From: Egibacteraceae bacterium
Lineage (GTDB): Bacteria; Actinomycetota; Nitriliruptoria; Euzebyales; Egibacteraceae
Length of the DNA: 64,000 nucleotides
Direction of reading: 5' to 3'
Assembly: GCA_030447925.1 (NCBI GenBank)
Contig: JAUJNX010000001.1
Span: 424,766 to 488,765 of the forward strand
The position numbers and the translations under genes were made by a program. Positions 19,388 through 27,564 of this stretch are shown piece after piece. The notes beneath the pieces were generated by a model that saw only the letters and a list, made by a program, of their open reading frames with translations, was not told the DNA's origin and made no database searches. Within the stretch, counting starts at the first letter, position 1; each line of letters starts with the position of its first letter.

Positions 19388-19735
19388 TCAGTGGGCGCCG
19401 AGCAGGTCGTCGGCGCCCCAGCGCCAGAGGGCGCCGAGGACCGGCTCCAGGGTGCGGCCGCGGGCGGTGAGCGCGTACTCCACCCGCGGCGGCATCTCGG
19501 CGTAGGCGGTGCGGTCGACGATGCCCTGCTGTTCGAGCAGCCGGAGGCGCTCGGTGAGGGTCTTGGGGTTCACGGTCCCGAGCCCGGTCGCCAGCGCACC
19601 GAACCGCTTGGGCCCGCCGAGCAGCTCGCGGACGATCAGCAGCGTCCACTTGCCGCCCAGGATCCCGACGGTGTGGGCCACGGGGCAGGCCCCCGCGATC
19701 TGGCGGGGCTCGGTCCACATCACGTCGGGGGACAT
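19388..19735 (-). CDS. HxlR-family transcriptional regulator
   Basis: The product is 115 residues. HxlR marks are CPVAHTVGILGGKWTLLIVR, ELLGGPKRFGALA, NPKTLTERLRLLEQQGIV and PPRVEYALTARGRTLEPVL. The ATG at 19735 is chosen because AAAAGGAGGT lies eight bases upstream; a longer frame to 19780 lacks such a site. The conserved Cys near residue 14 is where some family members sense quinones or aldehydes. It is divergent from the SnoaL gene, and direct repeats of AAGGTAA lie between the two starts. Confidence 0.92.
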   Translation of the reverse strand: MSPDVMWTEPRQIAGACPVAHTVGILGGKWTLLIVRELLGGPKRFGALATGLGTVNPKTLTERLRLLEQQGIVDRTAYAEMPPRVEYALTARGRTLEPVLGALWRWGADDLLGAH

Positions 19736-19761
19736 CGCGACGACCTCCTTTTGCTTGCTTG

Positions 19762-19788
19762 AAGGTAACTGCTTCCCCAAGGTAAGTG
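19762..19788. promoter_or_regulatory. HxlR operator candidate, direct repeats of AAGGTAA
   Basis: AAGGTAACTG (19762-19771) and AAGGTAAGTG (19779-19788) are direct repeats 17 bases apart, differing at one position. They sit between the divergent HxlR and SnoaL genes in the least G+C-rich part of the region. The location suits autoregulation and control of the SnoaL gene. Assignment to the HxlR protein is inference. Confidence 0.45.
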
Positions 19789-19827
19789 TTGGGGGACAGC
19801 ACGTCGACCAGCAGGAGGAGCCACCCC

Positions 19828-20274
19828 GTGACCAGCCCCACCACGACCGCCCCCACGCCCGCCGCAGCGGCCGGCCGCGCGTTCTACGCCGCGGTCGACG
19901 CGCGCCCGTTCGACCCGGAGGCGCTCCGCGGCCTGCTCGCCGAGGACTTCCGCGACCTCGACCGCCCGGCCGGGTTCGACGGGCTGACCGACCGCGACAC
20001 GATCGTCACCCTGCTCGCGGGCCTGGCCGCCGCGTTCCCCGACGGCCGCCACCGGCTGGAGCGGGTGGAGCCCGTCGGCGGGGACGAGGTGCTGCTGTGC
20101 TGGCGGTTCACCGGCACCCACACCGGCGCGCCCTTCCTCGGCGTCCCCGCCGCCGGCGCCGCGGTGGACTTCCCCGGCATCGACCTGTTCCGCCTGGGCG
20201 GCGACGGGTTCACCGAGCAGCGCCACGTGGAGGCACTGCTGACCCTGATGGGCCAGCTCCGGGCGACCGGCTGA
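19828..20274 (+). CDS. SnoaL-like / ester cyclase family protein
   Basis: The product is 148 residues from a GTG with GCAGGAGGAG upstream. It has the cystatin-like alpha+beta barrel pattern of SnoaL: FYAAVDARPFDPEALRGLLA, FRDLDRPAGFDG, and then HTGAPFLGVPAAGAAVDFPG with IDLFRLGGDGFTEQ. Family members bind or transform small aromatic or polyketide ligands. It is divergent from and probably controlled by the HxlR regulator, which suggests a response to an electrophilic or aromatic compound. Confidence 0.82.
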   Translation: MTSPTTTAPTPAAAAGRAFYAAVDARPFDPEALRGLLAEDFRDLDRPAGFDGLTDRDTIVTLLAGLAAAFPDGRHRLERVEPVGGDEVLLCWRFTGTHTGAPFLGVPAAGAAVDFPGIDLFRLGGDGFTEQRHVEALLTLMGQLRATG

Positions 20275-20290
20275 GGGCTCGGCCGGCCGC

Positions 20291-21493
20291 TCAGACGGCG
20301 GGCTCGGCCGCCGCGGCCGTGCCACTGCCCTGCGGGTCGGTCCGCGACACCCGGGGGAGGCGCCACTCGAGGACGACCAGGGCGGCCCAGCCGAGGCCGA
20401 CCAGCACGGTGGCGGTGACCGCGGGGATCCCCGCCGCCGTCGCCACCAGCCCGAGGACCGCGAGCGCGGCCTTCGCGAGCAGAACCGCGGGGGCGCCGTG
20501 GCGGCCGATCCCGCTGGAGATGATCACGAACCCGCCGATCAGGACGGCGAGCGCCGCGCCGAGCAGCGGGACGGCGGCCTCGCCCTCCGCCGCGGCCTCG
20601 GCGGACAGCTCGACGGCCACGCCGAACCCGACGATGGCGGCGTACACCACCAGGTGCCCGTAGCCGTAGGCGAAGCTGCGCACCTGCGCCGTCCGCCCGC
20701 CGCGCAGCGCGCGGTCGATCGCCGCATCGTCGAACTGGTCGAAGTACACCCACCACACCGAGGCCGCGACGACGAACCCGGCGACCACGGTGGCGACGGC
20801 CGCGGGGTTCCACGACGTCGCGGCGAGGCCGTTGACCACCGCCAGGACCGCCTCGCCGAGCACGACGATGGTGAACAGGCCGAAGCGCTCCGGCATGTGC
20901 GACACCTGCTGGGGGACCGCCCGCGCCCGGGCGTAGGCGACCGGCCCGGAGATCGCCGCGTTGACGACCACCGCCGCGGCCCAGACCAGGTACTTGCCGG
21001 GGGCGGGGACCAGCAGGGACAGCGCCCACAGCGACGCGCCGGCCAGCGAGCCGGCGGTGAACCAGCGGGCCAGGTCGCGGGCGCGCGGCTCGGCCCGCGC
21101 GCTCAGCGCGTACAGGCCCGCGAGCAGCAGGAACAGCGCGGCGAAGGTGCCGGCGAACAGGTTCGCGTCCTCCCCGACCCCGTCGGTGAGGGTGACCGCG
21201 ATGGCCGCGGCGCCCAGCATCGCCGCCAGCTGCGCGAGGCGGTCCAGCGGGCTGTCGTCGTCGAACAGGTCCGCGTAGTAGGAGAAGCTGATCCAGGTCC
21301 ACCAGACGGGCACGAACAGCCCCGCGGCGGTCAGGACCCCGGCGAGCGAGTGGTCGTCGTGCAGCAGCACGCCCAGCCGGGACACGGCCACGACGAAGAC
21401 GAGATCGAAGAACAGCTCCAGCCACGTCGCGTGCCGCAGCTCGTCGCCGTCGTGAACCCTCCGGATCGCCACGCCGCCGATGGTAGACGGCAC
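20291..21493 (-). CDS. Low-temperature-requirement A (LtrA) family membrane protein
   Basis: The product is 400 residues from a GTG, with about eleven hydrophobic helices. LtrA marks are TWLELFFDLVFVVAVSRL near residue 23 and HMPERFGLFTIVVLGEAVLA near 200, followed by WWVYFDQFDD. The family's biochemical function is not established; the name comes from cold growth in Listeria. It is the last gene of a tight series iclR-hmgA-orf260-ltrA (six bases after the orf260 stop), so it may be co-expressed with homogentisate catabolism. Confidence 0.88.
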   Translation of the reverse strand: MPSTIGGVAIRRVHDGDELRHATWLELFFDLVFVVAVSRLGVLLHDDHSLAGVLTAAGLFVPVWWTWISFSYYADLFDDDSPLDRLAQLAAMLGAAAIAVTLTDGVGEDANLFAGTFAALFLLLAGLYALSARAEPRARDLARWFTAGSLAGASLWALSLLVPAPGKYLVWAAAVVVNAAISGPVAYARARAVPQQVSHMPERFGLFTIVVLGEAVLAVVNGLAATSWNPAAVATVVAGFVVAASVWWVYFDQFDDAAIDRALRGGRTAQVRSFAYGYGHLVVYAAIVGFGVAVELSAEAAAEGEAAVPLLGAALAVLIGGFVIISSGIGRHGAPAVLLAKAALAVLGLVATAAGIPAVTATVLVGLGWAALVVLEWRLPRVSRTDPQGSGTAAAAEPAV

Positions 21494-21499
21494 CGCCCC

Positions 21500-22282
21500 C
21501 TACCGGCGTCGCCCGCGCCCGCGCCCGTCCCGGCGGGCGGGCCGGGTGGACGGGGCCGGCGAGCGGTCGAGCAGCCGGGGGTCGGCGGCGAGCTGGCCGG
21601 CGACGTAGTGATCGGCCAGGACGCGCTGCAGGCGCTCCTCCACCCGGCGCCGCAGGGCGGGTGACAGGTCGTGGCGGCCGACGAGCGCGGCGGCGCCCGC
21701 GGCCTCGACCGACGCGCCCTCGGTCAGCTGGCGCAGGCGGTCCCCGTGCTCCTCCCGCCCGGCGGGCAGCGTCCGCTCCGCCCCGGCGACGGCCACGGCG
21801 GCCCGCGCGCCCAGCGCCCGGCTCGCGGCCAGCAGGGCGTGGAGGTGCTCCTCGGGGCACGGGTCGGTCTCGACCCAGGTGGTGAGGCGGTCCGGCAGGT
21901 CCGCGCGCAGCCGGTAGCCGGGGCTGACCGCCGCCTTGCGCGCCCGGACGACCCAGACCTCGACCTCGTGATAAAAGGCCAGCGCCTGGCGCCGGATCAG
22001 CTCCGGCACGTGGCCGGGCGGGGTCGGGTCGACGTCGTAGGCGGTCTGCAGGAAGGTGTCACCCAGCGTCTGCAGGGCGTCCGCGCACCAGGTGCTGACC
22101 AGCTGGGCCCGCACCGCGGGGGCCGCCGTCCACACGCTGGCCCCGTCCAGCTCCAGCTGCTGGAGCAGGCGCTCGCGGTCCAGGAGCAGCGCCGCGACGA
22201 TGCCGCCCGCGGCGCGGAACGCCTCCAGGTCGTCCGCCGGGACCTCGTCCTTCATCCACGCGAGGAGCCGGCGGTAGGGCAT
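21500..22282 (-). CDS. Uncharacterised helical protein in the homogentisate operon
   Basis: The product is 260 residues from an ATG 11 bases after the hmgA stop. I recognise no family. It is predominantly helical by eye, soluble, with several Trp residues (LLAWMKDEV, ASVWTAAPAV, VSTWCADAL, TTWVETD), one HALLAASRALGA segment, and a basic, Arg-rich C-terminal tail of about 25 residues. Tight packing between hmgA and ltrA argues for a role linked to aromatic catabolism or its regulation. The missing step in this locus is maleylacetoacetate isomerase, but nothing in the sequence identifies it as that enzyme. Confidence 0.7.
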   Translation of the reverse strand: MPYRRLLAWMKDEVPADDLEAFRAAGGIVAALLLDRERLLQQLELDGASVWTAAPAVRAQLVSTWCADALQTLGDTFLQTAYDVDPTPPGHVPELIRRQALAFYHEVEVWVVRARKAAVSPGYRLRADLPDRLTTWVETDPCPEEHLHALLAASRALGARAAVAVAGAERTLPAGREEHGDRLRQLTEGASVEAAGAAALVGRHDLSPALRRRVEERLQRVLADHYVAGQLAADPRLLDRSPAPSTRPARRDGRGRGRRR

Positions 22283-22293
22283 GGCCGTGCACG

Positions 22294-23478
22294 CTAGCGG
22301 GTGGGGGTCCCCCGGTCGCGGGTGCGCCAGGTCCAGGCGTAGTCCTCGTCCTCGGCGGCCAGCGCGGCGGGGCCCAGGGCGAGGGGCCGGAAGGTGTCGA
22401 CCATGACGGCGGTCTCGTCGGTCGCCTCCTTGCCGATCGACGCCTCGACGGCGCCCGGCTGCGGGCCGTGGGTGAAGCCGTTGGGGTGCAGCGACATCGA
22501 CCCCAGCTCGATGCCGGCGCCGCGGCGGCTCATGAAGTCCCCGCCGACGTAGAACAGCAGCTCGTCGCTGTCGACGTTGGCGTGGTGGTACGGCGCGGGG
22601 ATCGCCAGCGGGTGGTAGTCGAACTTGCGCGGCACGAACGAGCAGATGACGAAGTTCGGCCCCTCGAAGGTCTGGTGCACGGGCGGGGGCTGGTGGACCC
22701 GGCCGGTGATCGGCTCGAAGTCGCGGATCGAGAACGCGTAGGGCCACAGCCCGCCGGCCCAGCCGACCACGTCGAAGGGGTGGTGCTCGTAGGTGAAGCG
22801 GGTGAGGCCGTGGCGGTGGCGGACCAGCACCGGGGTCTCGCCGCCGTCGTCGACGAGCAGCGGCTCGGCGGGGCCGCGCAGGTCGCGCTCGCAGTAGGGG
22901 GCGTGCTCCAGGAACTGCCCGCGCTTGGACAGGTAGCGCGACGGCGGGTTGACGTGCCCGCTGGCCTCGATCACCAGCGCCCGGGTCGGGGCGTCGCCGG
23001 TGGGGACCCAGCGGTGGGTCGTGGCGGTGGGGACGTGGACGTAGTCGCCCTCGCCGACGTCCAGCGCGCCGTAGACCGACTCGAAGCGGGCCGTCCCCGA
23101 CTCCACGTAGACGACCTCGTCGCCGATGGCGTTGCGGTACAGCGGGCTGGGGGCGTCGGCGGCGACGTAGGACAGGCGCACGTCGTCGTTGCCGAGCACC
23201 AGCTGGCGCCCGCCGACGAGGTCCCCTCCGACCTTGAGCAGGTGGCTCTTGAGGTGGCGCGGCTTGAGGGGGTGGTTGGGGACCAGCGGCTGCGGCTCGG
23301 TCTCGACCGCCTCGGCCGCGACGATCGCCGTGGGCATCCAGCGGTGGTAGAGCAGGGAGTGCTCGGCGGAGAAGCCCTCCTCGCCCTGCAGCTCCTCGGT
23401 GTAGAGGGCCCCGTCGGGGCGGCGGAACTGCGTGTGGCGCTTGTGGGGGACCTCCCCCACGCTGCGGAAGTACGGCAT
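22294..23478 (-). CDS. hmgA: Homogentisate 1,2-dioxygenase
   Basis: The product is 394 residues, of the shorter bacterial form. It opens the ring of homogentisate to maleylacetoacetate in tyrosine and phenylalanine degradation. The Fe(II) site is recognisable in YHHANVDSDELLFYVGG (His and Glu ligands) and HPNGFTHGPQPGAVEA (third ligand). Other cupin segments are GDYVHVPTATTHRW and the N-terminal MPYFRSVGEVPHKRHTQF. GAGGAG precedes the ATG. It follows iclR by four bases, and fahA, the last pathway step, lies in the divergent unit. Confidence 0.95.
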   Translation of the reverse strand: MPYFRSVGEVPHKRHTQFRRPDGALYTEELQGEEGFSAEHSLLYHRWMPTAIVAAEAVETEPQPLVPNHPLKPRHLKSHLLKVGGDLVGGRQLVLGNDDVRLSYVAADAPSPLYRNAIGDEVVYVESGTARFESVYGALDVGEGDYVHVPTATTHRWVPTGDAPTRALVIEASGHVNPPSRYLSKRGQFLEHAPYCERDLRGPAEPLLVDDGGETPVLVRHRHGLTRFTYEHHPFDVVGWAGGLWPYAFSIRDFEPITGRVHQPPPVHQTFEGPNFVICSFVPRKFDYHPLAIPAPYHHANVDSDELLFYVGGDFMSRRGAGIELGSMSLHPNGFTHGPQPGAVEASIGKEATDETAVMVDTFRPLALGPAALAAEDEDYAWTWRTRDRGTPTR

Positions 23479-23482
23479 GGCG

Positions 23483-24190
23483 CTACTCCTCCAGTGCGTC
23501 CAGGGTGGCGGCGGCGACGGTGGCGGGGTCGGGGAAGCGGGCGACCGGCGCGACGATCCCCAGGCTGGCGACGGCGCGGCCGCGGGCGTCGAACAGCGGG
23601 ACGGCGAGGCCCGACGTGCCGGACTGCAGCTCGTCGCGGCTGTACGCCCAGCCGCGGGCGCGGGTGTCGCCCAGCAGCGCGGCCAGGCGATCGGGGTCGG
23701 GGTCGGCGGCCAGGGCCGCGTCGCGCACCGCGGGGTCGGCGAAGGCCAGGATCGCCCGGCCGTGCGCGCCGCGGGTCAGGGGGTGGCGCAGCCCGGGGCG
23801 GTACTCGACGCGCAGCGGGTGGGCGCGACCGGGGACCTGGTCGACGGCGACGGCCTCCCCGCCCTCGGCGACGGCCAGGACCGCGGTCTCGCCGAAGCGG
23901 GCGGCCAGGGCCTCCAGCGCCAGCCGCGCGCGGTCGCGCACCCCCGCCTCCGCACGCGCCCCGAGCACCGCCAGCGCCGCCCCGAGCACGTGCCCGTCGG
24001 GCCCGCGCCGCACGTAGCCGCGGCGCTCCAGGGTGGCGAGCAGGCGGGTGACGACGGTGCGGTTCAGCCCGGTGCGCCGCGCCAGCCCCGCGCTGCTCAG
24101 CGGACCGTCCTCGGCGAGGACCTCCAGCAGCACCAGGGCGCGGTCGACCGTCTGCGAGGTCTCACGTCCCTCCGCCACGACCACGATCAC
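23483..24190 (-). CDS. IclR-family regulator of homogentisate catabolism
   Basis: The product is 235 residues. The winged helix is at about 12-65 (TVDRALVLLEVLAEDGPLSS, RTGLNRTVVTRLLATLERRG) and the effector domain follows with LTRGAHGRAILAF and GTSGLAVPLFDARGRAVASLG. It is the first gene of the iclR-hmgA operon and divergent from quinone reductase-fahA, so it likely controls both arms with homogentisate or a related acid as effector. The GTG at 24190 is preceded at five bases by a GATAAT -10 box inside a palindrome, so a leaderless autoregulated mRNA is likely. Confidence 0.9.
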   Translation of the reverse strand: MIVVVAEGRETSQTVDRALVLLEVLAEDGPLSSAGLARRTGLNRTVVTRLLATLERRGYVRRGPDGHVLGAALAVLGARAEAGVRDRARLALEALAARFGETAVLAVAEGGEAVAVDQVPGRAHPLRVEYRPGLRHPLTRGAHGRAILAFADPAVRDAALAADPDPDRLAALLGDTRARGWAYSRDELQSGTSGLAVPLFDARGRAVASLGIVAPVARFPDPATVAAATLDALEE

Positions 24191-24192
24191 GT

Positions 24193-24203
24193 CCGATTAT
24201 CGG
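24193..24203 (-). promoter_or_regulatory. iclR -10 box (GATAAT) inside a CCGAT-T-ATCGG palindrome
   Basis: The perfect inverted repeat CCGAT and ATCGG with a one-base centre begins two bases upstream of the iclR start. On the minus strand it contains GATAAT (24201-24196), five bases before the GTG. Binding of IclR here would block its own promoter. No good -35 is seen at standard spacing. Confidence 0.45.
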
Positions 24204-24362
24204 CCAGCGCTGTCCGCTCAACGAGCATCCGCCGCGGGCAGCCCGCGGTCAAGGGCTGGCGCCCGGGCCGAGCGCGCCGGTCCGTCCGGCCGGGCGTGCG
24301 GCGGCCGCCGCCGGGTGGGGCAGGATGTCGCGCAGGATCGGATCGGCAGGGGTGGGGGACGG

Positions 24363-25295
24363 ATGCGCGCGGTCGTCATCGACCGGTTCGGTGGGCCGGA
24401 GGTCGTGCGGGTGGCGGAGCTGCCCGACCCGCGGCCGGGTCCGGGGCAGGTGCTGGTCCGCGTCGGGGCCGCCGGGGTCAACCCCGTCGACGCCGCCACC
24501 CGCGGCGGGCTGTTCCCCGGGCAGCCGTCCTTCCCCATGGTCCTGGGCTGGGACGCCGCCGGGGCGGTGGCCGAGGTCGGGCCCGGCGTGGAGGAGTTCG
24601 CGCCCGGCCAGCCCGTCGTCGCCCACGCCAACCAGTTCGAGACCGGGGTGGGGCTGGCGGCGGAGCTGGCCGTGGTCGACGCCGACGGCATCGCCGCGCG
24701 CGCCGGCACCACCACCGCGGTGGAGGGGGCGACCCTGCCGACCACCGCCATGACCGCGCTGCAGGCGCTGGACGCGCTGGAGATCGAGGGCGGCCGGTCG
24801 CTCCTGGTGGTCGGCGCCGCGGGCCAGGTCGGCGGGTTCGCCGTGCAGCTCGCCGCCTACCGGGGGGTCGAGGTCGTCGCCGTCGCCGCGCCCGCCGACG
24901 CCGACGAGGTCCTGCGGCTCGGCGCCGCACAGGTCGTCGACCGGGGACCCACCGGCGCCGCCGAGGCGCGGGCGCTGGTCCGCGGCGGGGTCGACGCGGC
25001 GCTGGTCGCGGGCGGCGACGCGGAGGCGGGCGCCGCCGCGCTGGCGGCGGTCCGCGACGGCGGGCGGCTCGCATCGGTGGTCCCCGGGTCGGCCCCGCCC
25101 GCTGCGCGCGGCGTCACCGTCCTGGAGGTGCGCGTCCAGCGCGACGGGCGCCAGCTCCGCGAGCTGGCCGGGCTGATGGGGGAGGGCATCCTCACGGCGC
25201 GGGTCGCGGCGACCCTGCCGTTCGACCGGGCGGCCGAGGCGTACGACCGTGTCGTAGCGGGCGGCCTGCGGGGAAAGCTGGTCCTGGTCCCCTGA
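24363..25295 (+). CDS. Quinone oxidoreductase-like medium-chain dehydrogenase/reductase
   Basis: The product is 310 residues. The GroES-like N-terminus has MRAVVIDRFGGPEVV and AAGVNPVDAATRGG; zinc-ligand cysteines are absent, as in quinone reductases. The Rossmann part has LLVVGAAGQVGGFAVQLAA, normally AAGGVG, and the C-terminus ends AYDRVVAGGLRGKLVLVP. It would use NADPH to reduce quinones or enones. It is 22 bases ahead of fahA and divergent from iclR. A role in removing benzoquinone-acetate, the auto-oxidation product of homogentisate, would make sense but is inference. Confidence 0.88.
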   Translation: MRAVVIDRFGGPEVVRVAELPDPRPGPGQVLVRVGAAGVNPVDAATRGGLFPGQPSFPMVLGWDAAGAVAEVGPGVEEFAPGQPVVAHANQFETGVGLAAELAVVDADGIAARAGTTTAVEGATLPTTAMTALQALDALEIEGGRSLLVVGAAGQVGGFAVQLAAYRGVEVVAVAAPADADEVLRLGAAQVVDRGPTGAAEARALVRGGVDAALVAGGDAEAGAAALAAVRDGGRLASVVPGSAPPAARGVTVLEVRVQRDGRQLRELAGLMGEGILTARVAATLPFDRAAEAYDRVVAGGLRGKLVLVP

Positions 25296-25317
25296 TCTCC
25301 CTCCCGACGGAGGCTCC

Positions 25318-26598
25318 GTGGCAGACGACGCGACGACCGACCCCGCGCTGCGCTCGTGGGTCCCGGGGGCCGACGACTCGGGCTTCCCCATCCAGCACCT
25401 GCCCTACGGGACCTTCTCGGTCGCCGGCGACCACCCGCGGGCCGGGGTGGCCATCGGCGACCAGATCGTCGACCTGGCGGTCGCCGCCCGCGCCAAGCTG
25501 TTCGACGCGGTCCTGCACGACCCGGTCGCCGCCTTCCGGGGGCCCGACCTCACCCCGTTCCTCGCGCTCGGCCCGGCGGCCTGGCAGCGGGTCCGGGCCG
25601 AGCTGTCGGACCTGCTGCGCGCCGACTCGACGCGGTCGCGCCCGATGGGCGACGCGCTGGTTCCCCAGGCCGACGCGACCCTGCACCTGCCGTTCGCGGT
25701 CGCCGACTACGTCGACTTCTACTCCTCGCTGGAGCACGCCACCAACGTCGGGCGGCTGTTCCGGCCCGGCGCCGACCCCCTGCTGCCCAACTGGCGCCAC
25801 CTGCCCGTCGGCTACCACGGGCGGGCGGGCACGGTGGTGGTGTCGGGCACCCCGGTCGTCCGCCCGGCCGGCCAGGCCGCCGGCCCCGAGGGGCCCGTCT
25901 TCGGCCCCAGCCGGCGCCTGGACATCGAGCTGGAGGTCGGCTTCGTCGTCGGCACCCCCAGCCTCCTGGGCCGCCCCGTCCCCCCCGCCGCCGTCCGCGA
26001 GCACGTCTTCGGCGCGGTGCTGGTCAACGACTGGAGCGCGCGCGACATCCAGGCGTGGGAGTACCAGCCGCTCGGGCCGTTCCTGGGCAAGTCGTTCGCG
26101 ACCTCGATCAGCCCGTGGGTGACCCCGCTCGCGGCGCTCGAGCCGTCCCGGGTCGACGCCCGCCCGCAGGAGCCGCCGGTGCTGCCCTACCTGCGCGTCG
26201 ACGAGCCCTGGGCGCTGGACCTGCACCTGGAGATCGGCCTGCGCAGCGCCGGGATGGCCGCGGCGGGCACCCCGTTCGACGTCATCAGCCGCCCCGACTT
26301 CGCGCGGCTGTACTGGACCCTGCCCCAGCAGCTCGCGCACCTGACCGTCAACGGCGCGTCGCTGCGCACCGGTGACCTGCTCGCGTCCGGCACGGTGTCG
26401 GGCGACCGCGGCGACGAGGGCAGCCTGCTGGAGCGCACCCTCGGCGGCCGCGAGCCGCTGCGGCTGTCCGACGGCAGCGAGCGCACCTTCCTGGCCGACG
26501 GCGACGAGGTCGTGCTGCGCGGCTCCGCGGGCGGCGGGGGGCGGCCCCGCCTGACCCTGGCCGAGGTCACCGGCACGATCCTCCCGACCCACCGGTGA
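25318..26598 (+). CDS. fahA: Fumarylacetoacetase
   Basis: The product is 426 residues from a GTG. It hydrolyses fumarylacetoacetate to fumarate and acetoacetate, the last step of tyrosine degradation. Family marks are DYVDFYSSLEHATNVGRLFR, GYHGRAGTVVVSGTP, the metal-binding LDIELEVGFVVG with VLVNDWSARDIQAWEYQPLG, and GKSFATSISPWVTP. Its TGA overlaps the comB start as GTGA. hmgA lies in the divergent operon. Maleylacetoacetate isomerase and 4-hydroxyphenylpyruvate dioxygenase are not in the window. Confidence 0.95.
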   Translation: MADDATTDPALRSWVPGADDSGFPIQHLPYGTFSVAGDHPRAGVAIGDQIVDLAVAARAKLFDAVLHDPVAAFRGPDLTPFLALGPAAWQRVRAELSDLLRADSTRSRPMGDALVPQADATLHLPFAVADYVDFYSSLEHATNVGRLFRPGADPLLPNWRHLPVGYHGRAGTVVVSGTPVVRPAGQAAGPEGPVFGPSRRLDIELEVGFVVGTPSLLGRPVPPAAVREHVFGAVLVNDWSARDIQAWEYQPLGPFLGKSFATSISPWVTPLAALEPSRVDARPQEPPVLPYLRVDEPWALDLHLEIGLRSAGMAAAGTPFDVISRPDFARLYWTLPQQLAHLTVNGASLRTGDLLASGTVSGDRGDEGSLLERTLGGREPLRLSDGSERTFLADGDEVVLRGSAGGGGRPRLTLAEVTGTILPTHR

Positions 26599-27487
26599 GC
26601 GCGGGGCGGGCCGGCCCGGCGGTCGCCGTCGCCGACCTGTCGACCGCGGCCGCGGCGCGCGGGACCGTGGTGGTGGTCGACGTCCTGCGCGCCTTCACCA
26701 CCGCCGCGCACGCCCTGGCGGCCGGGGCGCGGGAGCTCCTGCCGGTCGCCGCGGTCGACGAGGCGCTGCGGCTGCGCGCCACCGGACGCGTCGACCTGGC
26801 GATGGGCGAGGTCGGCGGCCTGCCCGTCGAGGGCTTCGACCTGTCCAACTCCCCGGCGGCGCTGGACGGCCGGCGCCTGGACGGCCGGCGCATCGCGTTC
26901 CGCACCACCAACGGCACGCAGGGCATCGTGCGCAGCGCGCACGCCGACGCGGTGTTCGCCGCGAGCTTCGTGGTCGCGGCGGCGACCGCCCGGGCGGTGC
27001 TCGCCACCGGCCCGGCCGCGGTCACCATCGTGGTCACCGGCGACGGCGGGGACGGCGGGGAGGAGGACCGCGCCCTCGCCGCCTACCTCGGCGAGCTACC
27101 ACCGGCCCCCAGGGCAACGGGCTCCGCGCGCCCGCCGACGCGGTGGTCGCCGCGCGCTGCGTGGACGCGGCGGCGACCGCCCGGGCGGTGCTCGCCACCG
27201 GCCCGGCCGCGGGCGCCGGCGCGGTCGCCGGCGGCGGCGGGGACGGCGGGGAGGAGGACCGCGCCCTCGCCGCCTACCTCGGCGAGCTGCTGGAGGGCCG
27301 CGCGCCCGACCCCGCGCCGTTCCTGGCCCGGGCGCGCGCCTCGGCGACCGCCGCGCGGTTCCTGGACCCCGGCCAGCCGGCGTTCCCCGCGGCCGACCTC
27401 GACCGCTGCCTGGCCGTCGACCGCTTCGACCTGGCGCTGCCGGTCACCGCCGACGGCGGGCACCTGGTCCTGCGCGCCGCGCGCTGA
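26595..27487 (+). pseudogene. ComB-like 2-phosphosulfolactate phosphatase, split by a 191-bp tandem duplication
   Basis: The 5' part reads in frame from the GTG overlapping fahA and shows ComB marks VVVDVLRAFTTAAHALAAGA, VEGFDLSNSP and FRTTNGTQG. A 191-bp unit is present twice in tandem (26907-27097 and 27098-27288). Because 191 is not a multiple of three, the 3' part (PDPAPFLARARAS to RFDLALPV) is in a different frame. Removing one unit gives one 233-residue frame, the usual ComB length. The second unit is a diverged copy with two long identical patches. The family removes phosphate from phosphosulfolactate; its bacterial role is unclear. Either a true broken gene or a local mis-assembly. 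Confidence 0.8.
26907..27288 (+). repeat. Two tandem 191-bp units inside comB
   Basis: Unit 1 is 26907-27097 and unit 2 is 27098-27288. Between them 26975-27021 equals 27166-27212 (47 bases identical) and 27044-27097 equals 27235-27288 (54 bases identical). The rest of the unit aligns without gaps but differs at many positions. This mosaic of identity suggests gene conversion or a mixed assembly. Confidence 0.85.
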
Positions 27488-27564
27488 AGCGGGCTGCGGG
27501 CGGGACGGGCAGGGTCGGCCGGAAGTGGGTACTCCTTCGAGACGCGCGGACTACAGGGGGCGGC

